This document shows, in pieces, positions 27,525-38,999 of a stretch of DNA of 64,000 bases. This stretch comes from Limnothrix sp. RL_2_0 (GTDB lineage Bacteria > Cyanobacteriota > Cyanobacteriia > Cyanobacteriales > MRBY01). A program made the translations under genes and the position numbers. Position 1 is the stretch's first letter. Each line of letters opens with the position of its first letter. The DNA lies in NCBI GenBank assembly GCA_012033055.1, contig JAAUPR010000012.1, positions 1-64,000 of the forward strand. Reading direction: 5' to 3'. The notes under the pieces were generated by a model that saw only the letters and a list, made by a program, of their open reading frames with translations, was not told the origin of the DNA and ran no database searches.

Positions 27525-30500
27525 TTAAACATTGAGATATTCCTGAAGGGGCTTCACATCAAGGGGAGCCTCTTGGAGCGAGCGAATTGCAGCAGCCGTT
27601 GCCTTAGCTCCGGCGATCGTCGTGATAATCGGCAATTTATAATCCAGCGCAGTACGGCGAATCATCCGACCATCCGTTTGAGACTCCTCACCAGAAGGCG
27701 TGTTGATAATAAATTGAATCCAGTTATTCTTCATCCAGTCCACCACGTGGGGACGACCCTCATGGAGCTTCAGCACCAATTCCACATCCTCCAAACCGTG
27801 AGCCATCAACACCTTGCGCGTACCGTAGGTTGCCACAATGCGGAAGCCCAGATCAATCAGATCCTTCACCACCGGCACAGCAGCTTCTTTATTACGATCA
27901 TTCATCGAAACAAAAATTGTTCCCTTTGTCGCCAGCTCAACACTAGCCCCCAGTTCAGCCTTCGCAAAAGCCTTACCAAAGTCCATATCGATACCCATCA
28001 CTTCACCTGTCGAGCGCATTTCGGGGCCAAGCAACGTATCAGTTCCTTCAAACTTGTTAAACGGTAGCACCGCTTCTTTCACAGCTACATGCTTCGGTAT
28101 GATTTCGCCGTCTACCCCTAATTCATCAAGGGTTTTACCAGACATCACCAAAGAGGCAATTTTCGCGAGGGAACGCCCCGTGGCCTTGGACACAAACGGC
28201 ACAGTACGGGAGGCGCGGGGATTTGCTTCAAGGATATAAACTTGGGTGTCCTTCACGGCATACTGAATGTTCATCAAACCCACTACTTCCAAGCGTTTAG
28301 CGAGCTTAGTTGTCCATTCGCGGATGGTATTGACCACCTCTTCCGATAGAGAAATGTAGGGCAGAGAACAAGCGGAGTCCCCAGAGTGAATACCAGCTTC
28401 TTCGATGTGCTCCATAATGCCGCCGATGACGACTTTGCCTGTTTTGTCGCAGAGGGCATCCACATCTACTTCAATGGCATTCACAAGGAATTTGTCTACC
28501 AAAATCGGGTGGTCTGGCTCCACTTGTACCGCGTAGACCATGTAATGTTCTAGCTCTTCGTCGGAGTAAACAATTTCCATGGCGCGACCACCGAGCACGT
28601 AGGACGGCCTCACCACAACGGGGTAACCTACACGGTTTGCTACTACTCTGGCTTCTTCGTAATCGCGGGCAATGCCGTTAGCGGGCTGAACAATGCCGAG
28701 ATCGTTGAGAATTTGTTCAAAACGCTCCCGGTCTTCGGCGGTATCGATGGCGTCGGGTTGTGTGCCCCAAATTTTAGTTTTGACGGGGCAATCGTCGCTA
28801 TTGAGGTAAGTCTCAAGGGGCACAGCCAATTTCAGGGGAGTCTGTCCGCCAAACTGAATGATTACGCCTTCGGGATTCTCGGCCTCGATAATGTTGAGTA
28901 CGTCTTCTTTAGTTAGCGGCTCGAAGTAGAGGCTATCGCTGGTGTCGTAGTCGGTGGAGACGGTCTCAGGGTTGGAGTTGACCATGATGGTCTCGTAGCC
29001 TGCATCGCTGAGGGAGTAGGCGGCATGGCAACAACAGTAATCGAACTCGATTCCTTGGCCAATACGGTTGGGGCCACCGCCAAGGATCATCACTTTCGGT
29101 TTGTCGGAGGGGATAACTTCTGACTCTGTGTCTTCGTAGGTGGAGTAGTAGTAGGGGGTTTTGGCTTCGAATTCGGCGGCGCAGGTATCAACTAGTTTGT
29201 AGACGGGGGTAATGCCGAGGGCTTTACGGTAGGCGCGAACGGCGTCTTCTTTGGTTTTGGTGGCGAAGGCAATTTGGCGATCGCTGAAACCTTGTTGCTT
29301 GATGATCCGCATATCTGCCGCTTCGATGTCGGTGAGGGCTGTCTGCTTCATAAAGCGCTCGGTGACTAGCAATTCCGCCATTTTGTCGAGGAACCAGATA
29401 TCGATCGCCGTCAAATCATGGATTTCTTCGACGGTCATGCCGAGCTTCATGGCTTGGTATATCGTAAAAATTCGCTCAGGGTTGGGAGTCCGTAGGCTCG
29501 TGGAAATTTGGCTGAGGTTAGGTAATGTTTCTTGGCGATCGCAGCCAAAGCCAAAACGACCAGTCTCAAGGGAGCGCAACGCCTTTTGGAAAGACTCTTG
29601 GAAGGTGCGACCAATGGCCATCGCTTCACCCACAGACTTCATTTGGGTCGTTAGCGTGGACACAGAACCGGGGAATTTTTCGAAGGCAAAACGAGGAATC
29701 TTCGTCACTACATAATCGATGGTCGGTTCAAAAGATGCTGGAGTTTGCTTGGTGATGTCGTTGGGAATTTCATCAAGGGTGTAGCCCACAGCTAACTTCG
29801 CCGCAAATTTCGCAATGGGGAAGCCTGTTGCCTTTGAAGCCAGTGCCGAAGAACGAGAAACACGGGGGTTCATCTCGATGACAATCACTTCGCCATTAAG
29901 GGGGTTAACAGAAAACTGAATATTAGAACCACCAGTTTCAACACCAATTTCCCGAATGATTTTTAAAGAATAGTCCCGTAGCCTTTGATATTCCTTATCT
30001 GTGAGGGTTTGGGCTGGCGCAACGGTAATGGAGTCGCCGGTGTGGACACCCATGGGATCAATGTTCTCGATGGAGCAAATAATCACAACATTATCTGCAA
30101 GATCTCGCATCACCTCTAGTTCGTACTCTTTCCAGCCGAGGAGGGATTTTTCAACGAGAATTTGGGAAACAGGGGAAGCCTCTAGACCAGACTTACAGAT
30201 TTTTTCGTATTCTTCTTGGTTGTAAGCAATACCACCACCACTACCGCCCATGGTGAATGCGGGACGAATAATTAGGGGGTAACTGCCGATTTGTGCGGCA
30301 ACTATTTTGCCCTCTTCCATCGTGCTCACAATACCGGAGGGACAGACGGGAACGCCAATCCGCGCCATGGCTTCTTTGAAGAGATTACGGTCTTCTGCCA
30401 TTTCGATGGCTTCAAGTTTGGCACCAATTAGCTCGACATTATATTTTTCTAATGCACCGCTTTTGGCGAGGGAAACGGCTGTGTTGAGGGCTGTTTGACC

Positions 30501-30773
30501 ACCCATGGTGGGTAGTAGGGCATCGGGGCGTTCTTTAGCGATGACCTTTTCAACCATTTCGGGGGTGATGGGTTCGATATAGGTGCGATCTGCCGTTTCT
30601 GGATCGGTCATGATCGTAGCCGGGTTTGAATTGACCAACACCACCTCGTACCCTTCCTCGCGCAAGGCTTTGCAGGACTGAGTGCCAGAATAGTCAAATT
30701 CACAGGCTTGTCCAATTACGATGGGGCCAGAACCAAGGATCAGAATCTTTTTAATGTCTTCGCGGCGAGGCAT
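27525..30773 (-). CDS. carB: Carbamoyl-phosphate synthase large subunit
   Basis: 1082 residues, full length. With the CarA glutaminase it makes carbamoyl phosphate from glutamine, bicarbonate and 2 ATP, feeding arginine and pyrimidines. The two homologous halves are clear: first [42 protein letters not shown] and [20 protein letters not shown]; second [43 protein letters not shown] and [18 protein letters not shown]. The C-terminal allosteric domain (about 940-1082) includes [10 protein letters not shown] and IINTPSG. carA is not in the window. It sits alone on the minus strand; argB and argH, other arginine genes, lie within 12 kb but are not in one operon. Confidence 0.97.
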   Translation of the reverse strand: MPRREDIKKILILGSGPIVIGQACEFDYSGTQSCKALREEGYEVVLVNSNPATIMTDPETADRTYIEPITPEMVEKVIAKERPDALLPTMGGQTALNTAVSLAKSGALEKYNVELIGAKLEAIEMAEDRNLFKEAMARIGVPVCPSGIVSTMEEGKIVAAQIGSYPLIIRPAFTMGGSGGGIAYNQEEYEKICKSGLEASPVSQILVEKSLLGWKEYELEVMRDLADNVVIICSIENIDPMGVHTGDSITVAPAQTLTDKEYQRLRDYSLKIIREIGVETGGSNIQFSVNPLNGEVIVIEMNPRVSRSSALASKATGFPIAKFAAKLAVGYTLDEIPNDITKQTPASFEPTIDYVVTKIPRFAFEKFPGSVSTLTTQMKSVGEAMAIGRTFQESFQKALRSLETGRFGFGCDRQETLPNLSQISTSLRTPNPERIFTIYQAMKLGMTVEEIHDLTAIDIWFLDKMAELLVTERFMKQTALTDIEAADMRIIKQQGFSDRQIAFATKTKEDAVRAYRKALGITPVYKLVDTCAAEFEAKTPYYYSTYEDTESEVIPSDKPKVMILGGGPNRIGQGIEFDYCCCHAAYSLSDAGYETIMVNSNPETVSTDYDTSDSLYFEPLTKEDVLNIIEAENPEGVIIQFGGQTPLKLAVPLETYLNSDDCPVKTKIWGTQPDAIDTAEDRERFEQILNDLGIVQPANGIARDYEEARVVANRVGYPVVVRPSYVLGGRAMEIVYSDEELEHYMVYAVQVEPDHPILVDKFLVNAIEVDVDALCDKTGKVVIGGIMEHIEEAGIHSGDSACSLPYISLSEEVVNTIREWTTKLAKRLEVVGLMNIQYAVKDTQVYILEANPRASRTVPFVSKATGRSLAKIASLVMSGKTLDELGVDGEIIPKHVAVKEAVLPFNKFEGTDTLLGPEMRSTGEVMGIDMDFGKAFAKAELGASVELATKGTIFVSMNDRNKEAAVPVVKDLIDLGFRIVATYGTRKVLMAHGLEDVELVLKLHEGRPHVVDWMKNNWIQFIINTPSGEESQTDGRMIRRTALDYKLPIITTIAGAKATAAAIRSLQEAPLDVKPLQEYLNV

Positions 30774-31232
30774 AGGGCTTTTCGATGTAGTTTTCGCAAT
30801 TTAGTCTAAATCATTCTATCGGTTCCCATGACGATTCTTCTTTCTCTTCTCAGGGCTTGTGGACATAAGTGAGATTTAGCTGACAATCCCCTGGGTGATT
30901 GGGGCGATCGCCGCCATTTTTCGTCCTAAAAAATCACTAATTTGTTACATTCAGCACAGCATTTAGCCCCAGTCATTGTGAAAGGGGATCTTGGCATACA
31001 GCCCTTCCGCGCAATTCCTAAGTGGAACACAAGGAAGGATATTTTATAAAATGCTACAGTAAGCACGTAAGTTGATTTGCTCCATTGAAAGCCCATTACA
31101 ATTTCAAGCATTGCAGTTGTCTCAGAAGCCCCAGAAGCCCCAGCCAAAATGTCAGAATTGTAAATGCAGATCAACTTTTAATCTAGTTTCCAAGTCTTAG
31201 CGTCCAGTATTTACGGAGAATTCACAGGGGTA
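30774..31232. other. Gap between carB and the TIR-WD40 gene
   Basis: 459 bases between divergent genes, so it must hold both promoters. A HIP1 site occurs at about 30903. A short CAGAAGCCC direct duplication is seen near 31124-31141. An 82-codon minus-strand frame looks non-coding. No clear terminator or RNA gene is visible. Confidence 0.4.
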
Positions 31233-34200
31233 ATGGAAAGTTCAAGTCCCTTCTTTGACGCTTTCATTTCCTATGGAAGAGCGGACAGTAAATCTTTTGC
31301 AACAAAACTCTTCGAAAGGTTGGAGGCGATCGGCTTAGATGTTTGGTTTGACCAAGAAGACATTCCTTTGGCCGTAGATTTTCAAGAACAGATTAATAAC
31401 GGCATCGAAAAAACACACAATTTTATTTTTGTCATTGCGCCCCACTCCGTCAATTCTCCCTATTGCCTCAAAGAAATTGAATTAGCGATCAAATTAAACA
31501 AACGCATTATTCCAATTCTTCATGTCGAAGAAATCACGCGGGAACTGTGGCAGTCGCGAAATCCTGATGGCTCAGATACAGATTGGGCAAACTATCAAGA
31601 ACAAGGCAAACATACTAGTTATGTTCATATCCATCCCGTCATCAGTAAGATCAACTGGATTTTTTTTCGTGAGGCTTTAGATGATTTTGAAGTTTCCCTT
31701 GAAGGACTAATTAGTGCGATCAAGAAACATGAAGATTATATCCATAAGCATACTGAATATCTCAACAAAGCACTGGAATGGTCCCGTAATCAAAAGCGAA
31801 ATCAGTATCTTTTAAAGGAGGAGGAGAAAAGACAGGCTGGCACTTGGTTGAAATACAAGTTTGTTGATGAGCAATCCCCCTGTTTGCCAACGAGTCTCCA
31901 CAGTGAATTTATCTGTGAAAGTATTAAGCAAGCCCAAGGTTTAATGACCCAAGCTTGTCTCTGTTATGTGCGGCAACCTTTTAGGGAGCAAAAGGAGCTG
32001 AGCATTACGGAAAAAATTCGTGATGATTTGTTAGCGAACTGTATTGTGACTGCAGACAATTGTGCCAATTTTCAGACGGCCCAAGATTTTGATGCGGCGA
32101 CGCGACGGAATATTGAGTTAGCTGATAATTTTATTTATTTTGTCTCACCAAAATCTCTACAAAATGACTATTGTCAATTGCAGTTTCAGTATGCTTTTCA
32201 ATATAATAAAAGGCTGATTTTTTTGCTGATCAAGGATACGCCCAGTGAACTTTATCCTGGTACGTTAGATGAAATCAATGTGATTGATTTTTCTGATGTG
32301 GAAACTGCGGAAAATTATCGGTTAAGTCTTGATGCTTTACTGAATCTTTTGGGAGAGGATGAATATTATCACGAATGTCATAAACGTCTTTTCGTTAAGG
32401 CTTTGAAATGGCAGGAACAGCGACGAATCGATAGTATGCTCTTGCGGGGCCATCAGCTAGATGTCTTTGAGGATTTACTGAAGATTTCGAATCAGCGTAA
32501 ATTTCAGCAGTTTATTCATCTTCAAAAGGAGTTTTTAGGGGCGAGTGCTGAACAGGTTTCCCAGGCGGAAATCGAGATTTTTATTGCTTATGATCTGACG
32601 AATATTGATTTCGCAACCAAACTAAATGAAAGCTTAGAATATCAAGGTAAAATTACTTATTTTGCCCATGATCATGCGGATCTGTCTGGAGATTTTCAGG
32701 GGGATGTTCACCAAGGAATTGTGAGTGGGGCGAATTTTTTGTTGGTGATTTCTCCGGCGGCGATCGCCTCGTCCACTTGTGTGTCTTATCTAGAACATGC
32801 CAAAAGTTTAAGTAAGCGTCGTTTAGGGGTGATGTGCCAGCCGACAGAGCTATCCCAGGTCGAAGCTGTGTTTACGGATGAGCAGTGGGTTGATTTTAGT
32901 CGGATTAATTCTGATTTTTATGCCGATTTTAGTCAACTAATTCGATTACTGGATACGGATAAAGCCTATGTCCAAAGTCATACAAAATGGTTGCAAAGAG
33001 CCCTTGAATGGGAGCAAAAGTATAAAACGCGAGATCTATTGTTGCGGGGGAATGAGCTGGCGATCGCCCAATATTGGCTAAAGGAAGCGGAGGAAGAAAA
33101 TAAGCGTCCGATACCAACAGATTTACAGCGAAAATTTATCCAGAGCAGTATTACCGAAAGCCTAAAAAATAAACGACGGCAAAAGTTTTTGTTTGGGGCC
33201 GTGAGTGTGGGCTTTGTCATCTCGACAGTTTTGGGGATTATCGCGTCCCGTAAATCCTATGAAGCTGCCGTGAATGAACTGAATGCTGTCACCAGTACTT
33301 CAGAAGCTCTTTTTTATTCCGGCAATATTCTTGAAGCTTTTGTGGAATCCATATCTGCTTGGACAAAGGAAAAAAAAATTAACCTCAATCGTGATGATCT
33401 CTATATCCAACAAGAAATTCGCCGCGTCATTAGCCAGTCCGTCTATCAGTTAAAAGAATCCAACCGTCTCATCGATCACGAAGCCGCAGTAAATGCAATC
33501 GATTACAGCACCGATGGCCAGCTACTGGTCTCTGGGAGCGCCGATAAATCAATTATCCTCTGGGATGAAAATGGTAACTATCTGGAAACCCTCGGTGAAA
33601 TTGGCCCCATTCGTAAAGGACATACGGCTAGTGTCAATACCGTTGCCTTTAGTCCCAGTGATGAATATATTGTGTCTGGTAGTGCTGATAGCAGTATCAA
33701 AATTTGGAAACGAGATGCAGATGGAGGATATCAATTTCGTCGGACAATTTATGGCTGTACCAGCAATAACTCCTGGTGTCATGGCCATAGCGACAGTATC
33801 AACTCAGTGGCCTTTAGGTATGACGGTCTAATCGCTTCTGCTGGCGCTGATCGAACTATTAAACTTTGGAATCTAGAAGGCGAGTACCAAGGTTCTGTTG
33901 GCGACGCAGCGAGTCAACATCAGGAGGCTATTAATTCCATCATCTTTAGTCCTGATGGTGGACTGATCATTTCAGCGAGCGCAGACGGCAGCAATTAAAT
34001 TGTGGAAAAAGCAGGCTTCCGGTAATAGCTTTAGTTTGTTCGATACCTTTGAAAGCTGTGACAATCAATTGTTGGACGATTGTCCGGGACATAGTGATGA
34101 TGTGAATGACGTGGCGATTACCCCCGATGGTCAAACCCTTATTTCGGCGAGTGATGACCAGACAGTGAAAATTTGGCAGCTTGATGGGACGCTCCTCAAT

Positions 34201-35559
34201 ACGCTGACAGGGCATCTGGATGATGTGGAAGCTGTGGACATTGATGATGCTATTCGAGGCGGCAAAATGATTGCTTCTGTGAGCCGTGATAAATCGATCA
34301 AGCTTTGGCATATAGATGGTTCGTTGTTAAGCACTCTCTCTGGTCATACAAGTCGTGTATATGATGTGGCTTTTAAGCCGAATGCAATGGCGATCGCCTC
34401 CGCTAGTCGAGACAAAACCATCAAACTCTGGCGTTTGAATAACGACATTGTTACCCCCTTTTATGGCCACAGTAGTCGCGTATACGACGTGACCTTCAGC
34501 CCGAACAATGAAATCATTGCTTCCGCCAGCCGCGATCAAACAGCGAAACTGTGGGATCACGAGGGCAATCTTCTCAGAACCCTCGTAGGACATACTGCCG
34601 AAGTCGAAAAAGTGACCTTTAGTCCCGATGGTCAATTGCTGGCTACCGGTAGTTGGGATTACACCATTAAGCTATGGCAAACGGATGGTGTGCAGATCGC
34701 CGATCTGCTCGGGCATACGGGGTCGATCGCCAGTGTTGACTTTAGCCCTAAGGAAGCAATTATTGCCTCCGTCGCCGCTGATAAAACCCTACGGCTATGG
34801 GATTTTGCTGGCAACCTAATTCAGACATCCCAGCTGAGTGGCGGCAGAGCTTACGATATCGAATTTAGTTCAGACGGACAATTAATTGCCATTGCCGTTG
34901 GCAACAGTGTTCAAATTTGGGAGCGGTTATCAACGGGGCAATATCGCATCATTCACAAAATAGGGGGTTGTCAACTACTAGACAGCAGTTGTAATAGCCA
35001 TACCGATGATATCGAAGAACTTTCGTTCAGCCCCGACAATTCGATAATTGCTACTGGTAGCCGGGATTCGACAGTCAAAGTGTGGGATTTAGAAGGTACA
35101 TATCTCTATACATTAAGCGGTCATGATAGCGAAGTAGAAGGGGTTGATTTTAGTCCCATCGGCAACCAACTTGTCTCAGCCAGTCGGGATGGAACATTAG
35201 TTGTCTGGCAACACCTACCGAGTTTAACGGCGGCGATCGCCAGCATTGCCCATGGCAAAAGAACAGAATTTGATCTAGACAGCCCCCCACCGATCACTAG
35301 TCACGTTTTAAAAGGACACAGTGCCGAAGTCTATGCCGCGACATTTAGTTCAGACGGCAAACAACTGGTCTCATCAAGCGCGGATAAAACAATTATTTTC
35401 TGGGAGTTGGACGCAGCTTTAAACTTAGATAGACTGATCGCGTACGGGTGTAATTGGACTCAGGACTATCTCAAGACCCCCGAAGTAGAAAAATCACGAC
35501 CACATGTTCACACGCTTTGTCATCACAAGAAGCACGAATCTCCAGAAGAAAAACCCTAA
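31233..35559 (+). pseudogene. Membrane-anchored triple-TIR / 14-repeat WD40 protein, split by a frameshift
   Basis: Two frames (31233-33998 and 34000-35559) are one gene. Removing G33991 turns ADGSN-stop into ADGTIKLWKK, the exact end of a WD40 repeat, and joins them into about 1440 residues. Order: TIR1 about 8-165 (FDAFISYGRADS, VWFDQEDIP, FVIAPHSVNSPYCLKEIELA); TIR-like 2 about 236-370 (ACLCYVRQPF, FVSPKSLQNDYC); TIR-like 3 about 445-570 (IEIFIAYDLTN, LVISPAAIASSTC). Each is followed by a similar helical segment with a W and an LLxxxxL pattern. A single membrane helix lies at about 650-672 (FLFGAVSVGFVISTVLGIIA). Fourteen WD40 repeats follow (four before or at the break, ten after), enough for two seven-bladed propellers, then a C-terminal GCNWTQDYL segment common in cyanobacterial WD40 proteins. 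TIR domains can cleave NAD+ or act as scaffolds. The ATG has AGGGG upstream. TIR1 looks most canonical; 2 and 3 look diverged. Possibly defence or stress sensing. Confidence 0.82.
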
Positions 35560-35589
35560 CAATTTCTTCGGGCGTCTACCTACCAAGCT

Positions 35590-37451
35590 ATGACACTTAC
35601 CAATATCAATACAATTCATCACCTCCAGACTGCACCGGTACTGGGTGATTGTTCTGTTCAGGATCTATCCCGTTTAATTCCTTTTATTTCAGAACGTTTC
35701 ATTAAAGCCGAAGAGATTTTATTCGAGTCAGAGACCCCAGCAGATACTTTGTATTTGATCGTAGAAGGGAACCTAAAACTCATGTCGGGTAAACGGCAAG
35801 TGGATCTTGTGACCCAAGCTTTTCTCGGTGAAGAAGCTGCGATTGGCTACAAAGAATACACGCTTACAGGTGTTGCTGTAGAAGATTCGACCGTTTTAGC
35901 TATTGATAAAGATGCATTAATTAAGATCACATCTTCCAATCCTAATTTGGAAAAAGGCCTATATCAATCTTTTGTTAAACACTATTTATATCGAAAGCCA
36001 GAAATTGATCAGACTAATCGAGACCTCAGGATTTTAGGACTGTCCGATAATCCTAAAACCAAAGTAATTATTGGTTGGATTACGGCAATTATTTTACCTA
36101 TTATTGTTGCTCTAGTGGCAGCTCGTCCAGCTTTTGAAATTTCAGAAAGTATTCAGCAATTTTTAACGGTCTTTTCGCCCGCTTTAATCCTTTGGACTTT
36201 TGATTTAGTTGCAGCTTTTATTCCCGCAGTCATCATTGTATTTTCGCTACTTGTCCTTGATATTGCCCCCTCAAGTTTGGTGTTATCGGGATTTTCCTCG
36301 AGTAGCTTTTTTCTGGCTTTAAGTATTTTTGCTTTGGGAGCTGTTTTATCAAGTTCTGGACTTACCTACCGTTTGGTCTTGATTATCTTGAAAGCTGTGC
36401 CCCAGTCGCAGTTCTCCTATAGTGTGACGCTATTTCTGATTGGTCTATTGTTAACGCCGGTTCTACCTTCTGCTAATGGTCGTACCCAGTTAGTCGCGCC
36501 ATTGCTCGTCGATATGGTCGATGCGCTACAACTCAAGCCCTCTGGTAAGGGATCTACCCGCTTGGCTTTTTCGGCTTTTAGTGGGACGACATTTATGTCT
36601 TTTCTGTTTCTGAGTAGTAAACCGATTAATTTTGTATTGGTTGGTCTCTTACCGACTCAGGTGCGAGATCGATTTAGCTTGCCCTATTGGACATTGGCTG
36701 CTGGGGTTGCGGGATTGGTGGCGATCGCGGATTTATCATCATATCGAGTCTGCTCTTTCGTAATACAGAAGAAACCTCCCTGTCAAAACAAAACCTAGAA
36801 GCCCAACTAGATATCTTGGGGCCAATGAGTAACCTCGAATGGATGGCTTTAAGTAGTATCAGTATTTTTCTGATCGGAGTACTAACAGCCTCGATTCACG
36901 GCATCGCTATTCCTTGGGTTGGGTTACTCGTCTTCTGCTTTTTACTATTAGGAAAAGTGATCCTCAAAAGTGATCTTCGCACAAGTATTGACTGGCCATT
37001 TTTGATTTTATTAGCATCCTTAATTGGCCTATCCGAATCCATCGCTTAGATTGGTTTCGATGACTGGGTCAGTGAATATTTAGGCTGGTTAGGGGACTCG
37101 ATGAGGAATAACTTTTCCTTATTTGTGTTGCTATTTTCCGTTGCTATTTTTGCTGCAAGATTACTACTGCCGATGGCCTTGGTAGTTCCGCTGTTTGGCA
37201 CAATTTTCATACCCTTGTCAGAGGCAAATGGTGTAAATGCATGGTTGATTGCTTTTATTATTTTAGTTATTAGCGACGGCTGGTTCTTCCCTTACCAATA
37301 TTCTCCCAAGTTACTATTCTCGTCGATTACAGAAAACCTTGGATTTTTTAACGAAAAACTTTTGAATCAAGGTAATATGCTAATGAATATCATGCGCCTC
37401 TTCGTGATTTACACCTCCTTTTTCTACTGGAAATGGTTAGGGATTTTGTAG
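35590..37451 (+). pseudogene. Cyclic-nucleotide-binding domain fused to an SLC13/DASS-type permease, two lesions
   Basis: The first frame (35590-36798) starts MTLTNINTIHHLQ and has a CRP-like cyclic-nucleotide-binding domain over about residues 10-125 (ISERFIKAEEILFESETPAD, LYLIVEGNLKLM, FLGEEAAIGY). Membrane helices of a sodium/anion symporter follow from about 155 (FLIGLLLTPVLPSANGRTQL, FSGTTFMSFLFLSS). At about 36727-36731, inside a GCGATCGCGG sequence, one base is missing; the permease continues in another frame (FIIISSLLFRN, then LEWMALSSISIFLIGVL). That frame meets TAG at 37047-37049 and continues without shift to 37451 (DDWVSEYLGWLG, ISDGWFFPYQYSP). Repaired length is about 620 residues. 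It lies 30 bases after the TIR-WD40 gene, suggesting one operon. The ligand of the binding domain and the anion carried are unknown. Confidence 0.78.
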
Positions 37452-37565
37452 GAGATAAAATCTTTTTCAATGATGGCCATTGGACATAGGAAAAATCTCT
37501 AGATAACTTGGCTAAAACTGACAGAAAATTCTCTTCAAAACCATAATTTTAATATTTAGCTGACC

Positions 37566-38747
37566 ATGTTTAACAACATTGACTTCTTTCATAATCTTTT
37601 AAACTCATTTGGAGCTATCTCTCCATTTCACGCTTCCCTACCCATTTTTAGCTTGTTACTACTAGGAATGACTACAACGCAAAATATGCCTATGTTCAAG
37701 CGAAAGATTGTACGTTTGATTAGCAACGAACGTACTTTTGCAACAATCTTTTTGATTATCCTATCGATTTTTATTGTGAGCCACAATTTAGAGAAACCTC
37801 GTTTACTCTTTGTCCATAGTTATGAGAGAGACTACAGTTGGACAACGGAACAAATTGATGGGATTAATCGGATCTTAGAAGGCAAAAATAATTATATTAT
37901 TCGTGAGCATTTTCTGGATACAAAGAAGAAGGACTATGACGAATATCTAAAACGTTCTGAGCGGGAAGTTAGAGCCTTAATTAAGCAATGGAAGCCAAAT
38001 GTGATTATTGCCACTGATGATAATGCCCAGATTTTAGCGGGAAAATATTTTGTTGATGATCCTAAAATCAAGATTGTTTTTACGGGGGTACAAGGTGATC
38101 TTTCTGAGTATTATTATGCTTCTGCTGATAATGTGACGGGTATTACGGAACACGTTCCTCCTCAGGCAATTAAGGAAACATTAAATGAGATTAATCGATC
38201 TTTGGATTTGGATTTGAAGCGAATTTTTTTTGTGACCCACAGTACTTCTCACTCTCGTTTTGTTGTGGAAAATATGCAAAATTTTGCTTGGGGTGATTAT
38301 GAAATGGTGAGTGCGGCGGAGTATAAAACGTTTGAGGATTGGAAGGCTGCTGTTCGTGAAGCAGAAGAGACGGCTGACATTTTGTTGATTGGAGGCTATA
38401 AATCTTTGGATTATGAGGATAGTTCTTTAAAGGTTCCTTATGAGGAGGTTTTGCGGTGGACTGATGAGAATTCGAGTTTGCTTAAGATTGGGGCGCGGGG
38501 TGTTTATGTTGAGGATGGTGGCATGATTGCGGTGGGTGTTTCTCCTTATGAGCAAGGGGAAGTGGCGGCAAAAATGGCGATCGCCTTATTAGAAAATCAT
38601 AAAAAAATTGAGGATCTTCCAGTACAAAAAAGTCAGCAATATTTGATCTATATGCGACAGAGCAAAATGGATGAATATAGTCCTTTCTTGAAAATGCCAA
38701 CAGTCTATGAAGCCTTTGCTCGGGCGACAAATCACTATTTTGATTAG
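37566..38747 (+). CDS. Membrane-anchored ABC-type substrate-binding-like protein
   Basis: 393 residues from ATG 37566; ATG 37686 (MPMFKRKIVRL) is an alternative start. A hydrophobic segment near 59-73 (TIFLIILSIFIVS) anchors the protein. The rest is a periplasmic-binding-protein fold of the kind annotated as ABC transporter substrate-binding protein (PF04392-like): RLLFVHSYERDYSWTTEQID, NVIIATDDNAQILAGKYF, IVFTGVQGD, DNVTGITEH, RIFFVTHSTSHSR, ADILLIGGYKSLDYED and IAVGVSPYEQGEVAAKMA. Such domains often sit on sensor kinases; here there is no cytoplasmic output domain and no adjacent permease or ATPase. It follows the broken permease gene by about 110 bases on the same strand and may be part of the same transport or sensing set. 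The frame itself is intact. Ligand unknown. Confidence 0.72.
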   Translation: MFNNIDFFHNLLNSFGAISPFHASLPIFSLLLLGMTTTQNMPMFKRKIVRLISNERTFATIFLIILSIFIVSHNLEKPRLLFVHSYERDYSWTTEQIDGINRILEGKNNYIIREHFLDTKKKDYDEYLKRSEREVRALIKQWKPNVIIATDDNAQILAGKYFVDDPKIKIVFTGVQGDLSEYYYASADNVTGITEHVPPQAIKETLNEINRSLDLDLKRIFFVTHSTSHSRFVVENMQNFAWGDYEMVSAAEYKTFEDWKAAVREAEETADILLIGGYKSLDYEDSSLKVPYEEVLRWTDENSSLLKIGARGVYVEDGGMIAVGVSPYEQGEVAAKMAIALLENHKKIEDLPVQKSQQYLIYMRQSKMDEYSPFLKMPTVYEAFARATNHYFD

Positions 38748-38999
38748 TGTTGGATGATGGGTTGGTGGTTAACGGTTGCATTTGGCAATGATGGCAATAA
38801 GTCGCATTTCTCGTAATAGGATATTCTCAAAACTAATGGGGCATAGGTAATTACTAGATCTCCTATTGTTCAAAACAGCAAATATCGTAGCCGTAAATCC
38901 TGCGGGAAATGTATGGATTGTTGACATGTTTGGATCACCGATGCACTAAGATTTACCGAGAGTATAAAGATCAAGACCTTCTTCGAGGGTAGCTACGCA

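Noticed and set aside
30926-31174. 82-codon minus-strand frame upstream of the TIR gene
   Set aside because: Composition and peptide look random, and it occupies the promoter gap between divergent genes.
31233-31260. tRNA-like GTTCAAGTCC sequence
   Set aside because: No flanking stem or acceptor arms; it is the start of the TIR coding sequence.
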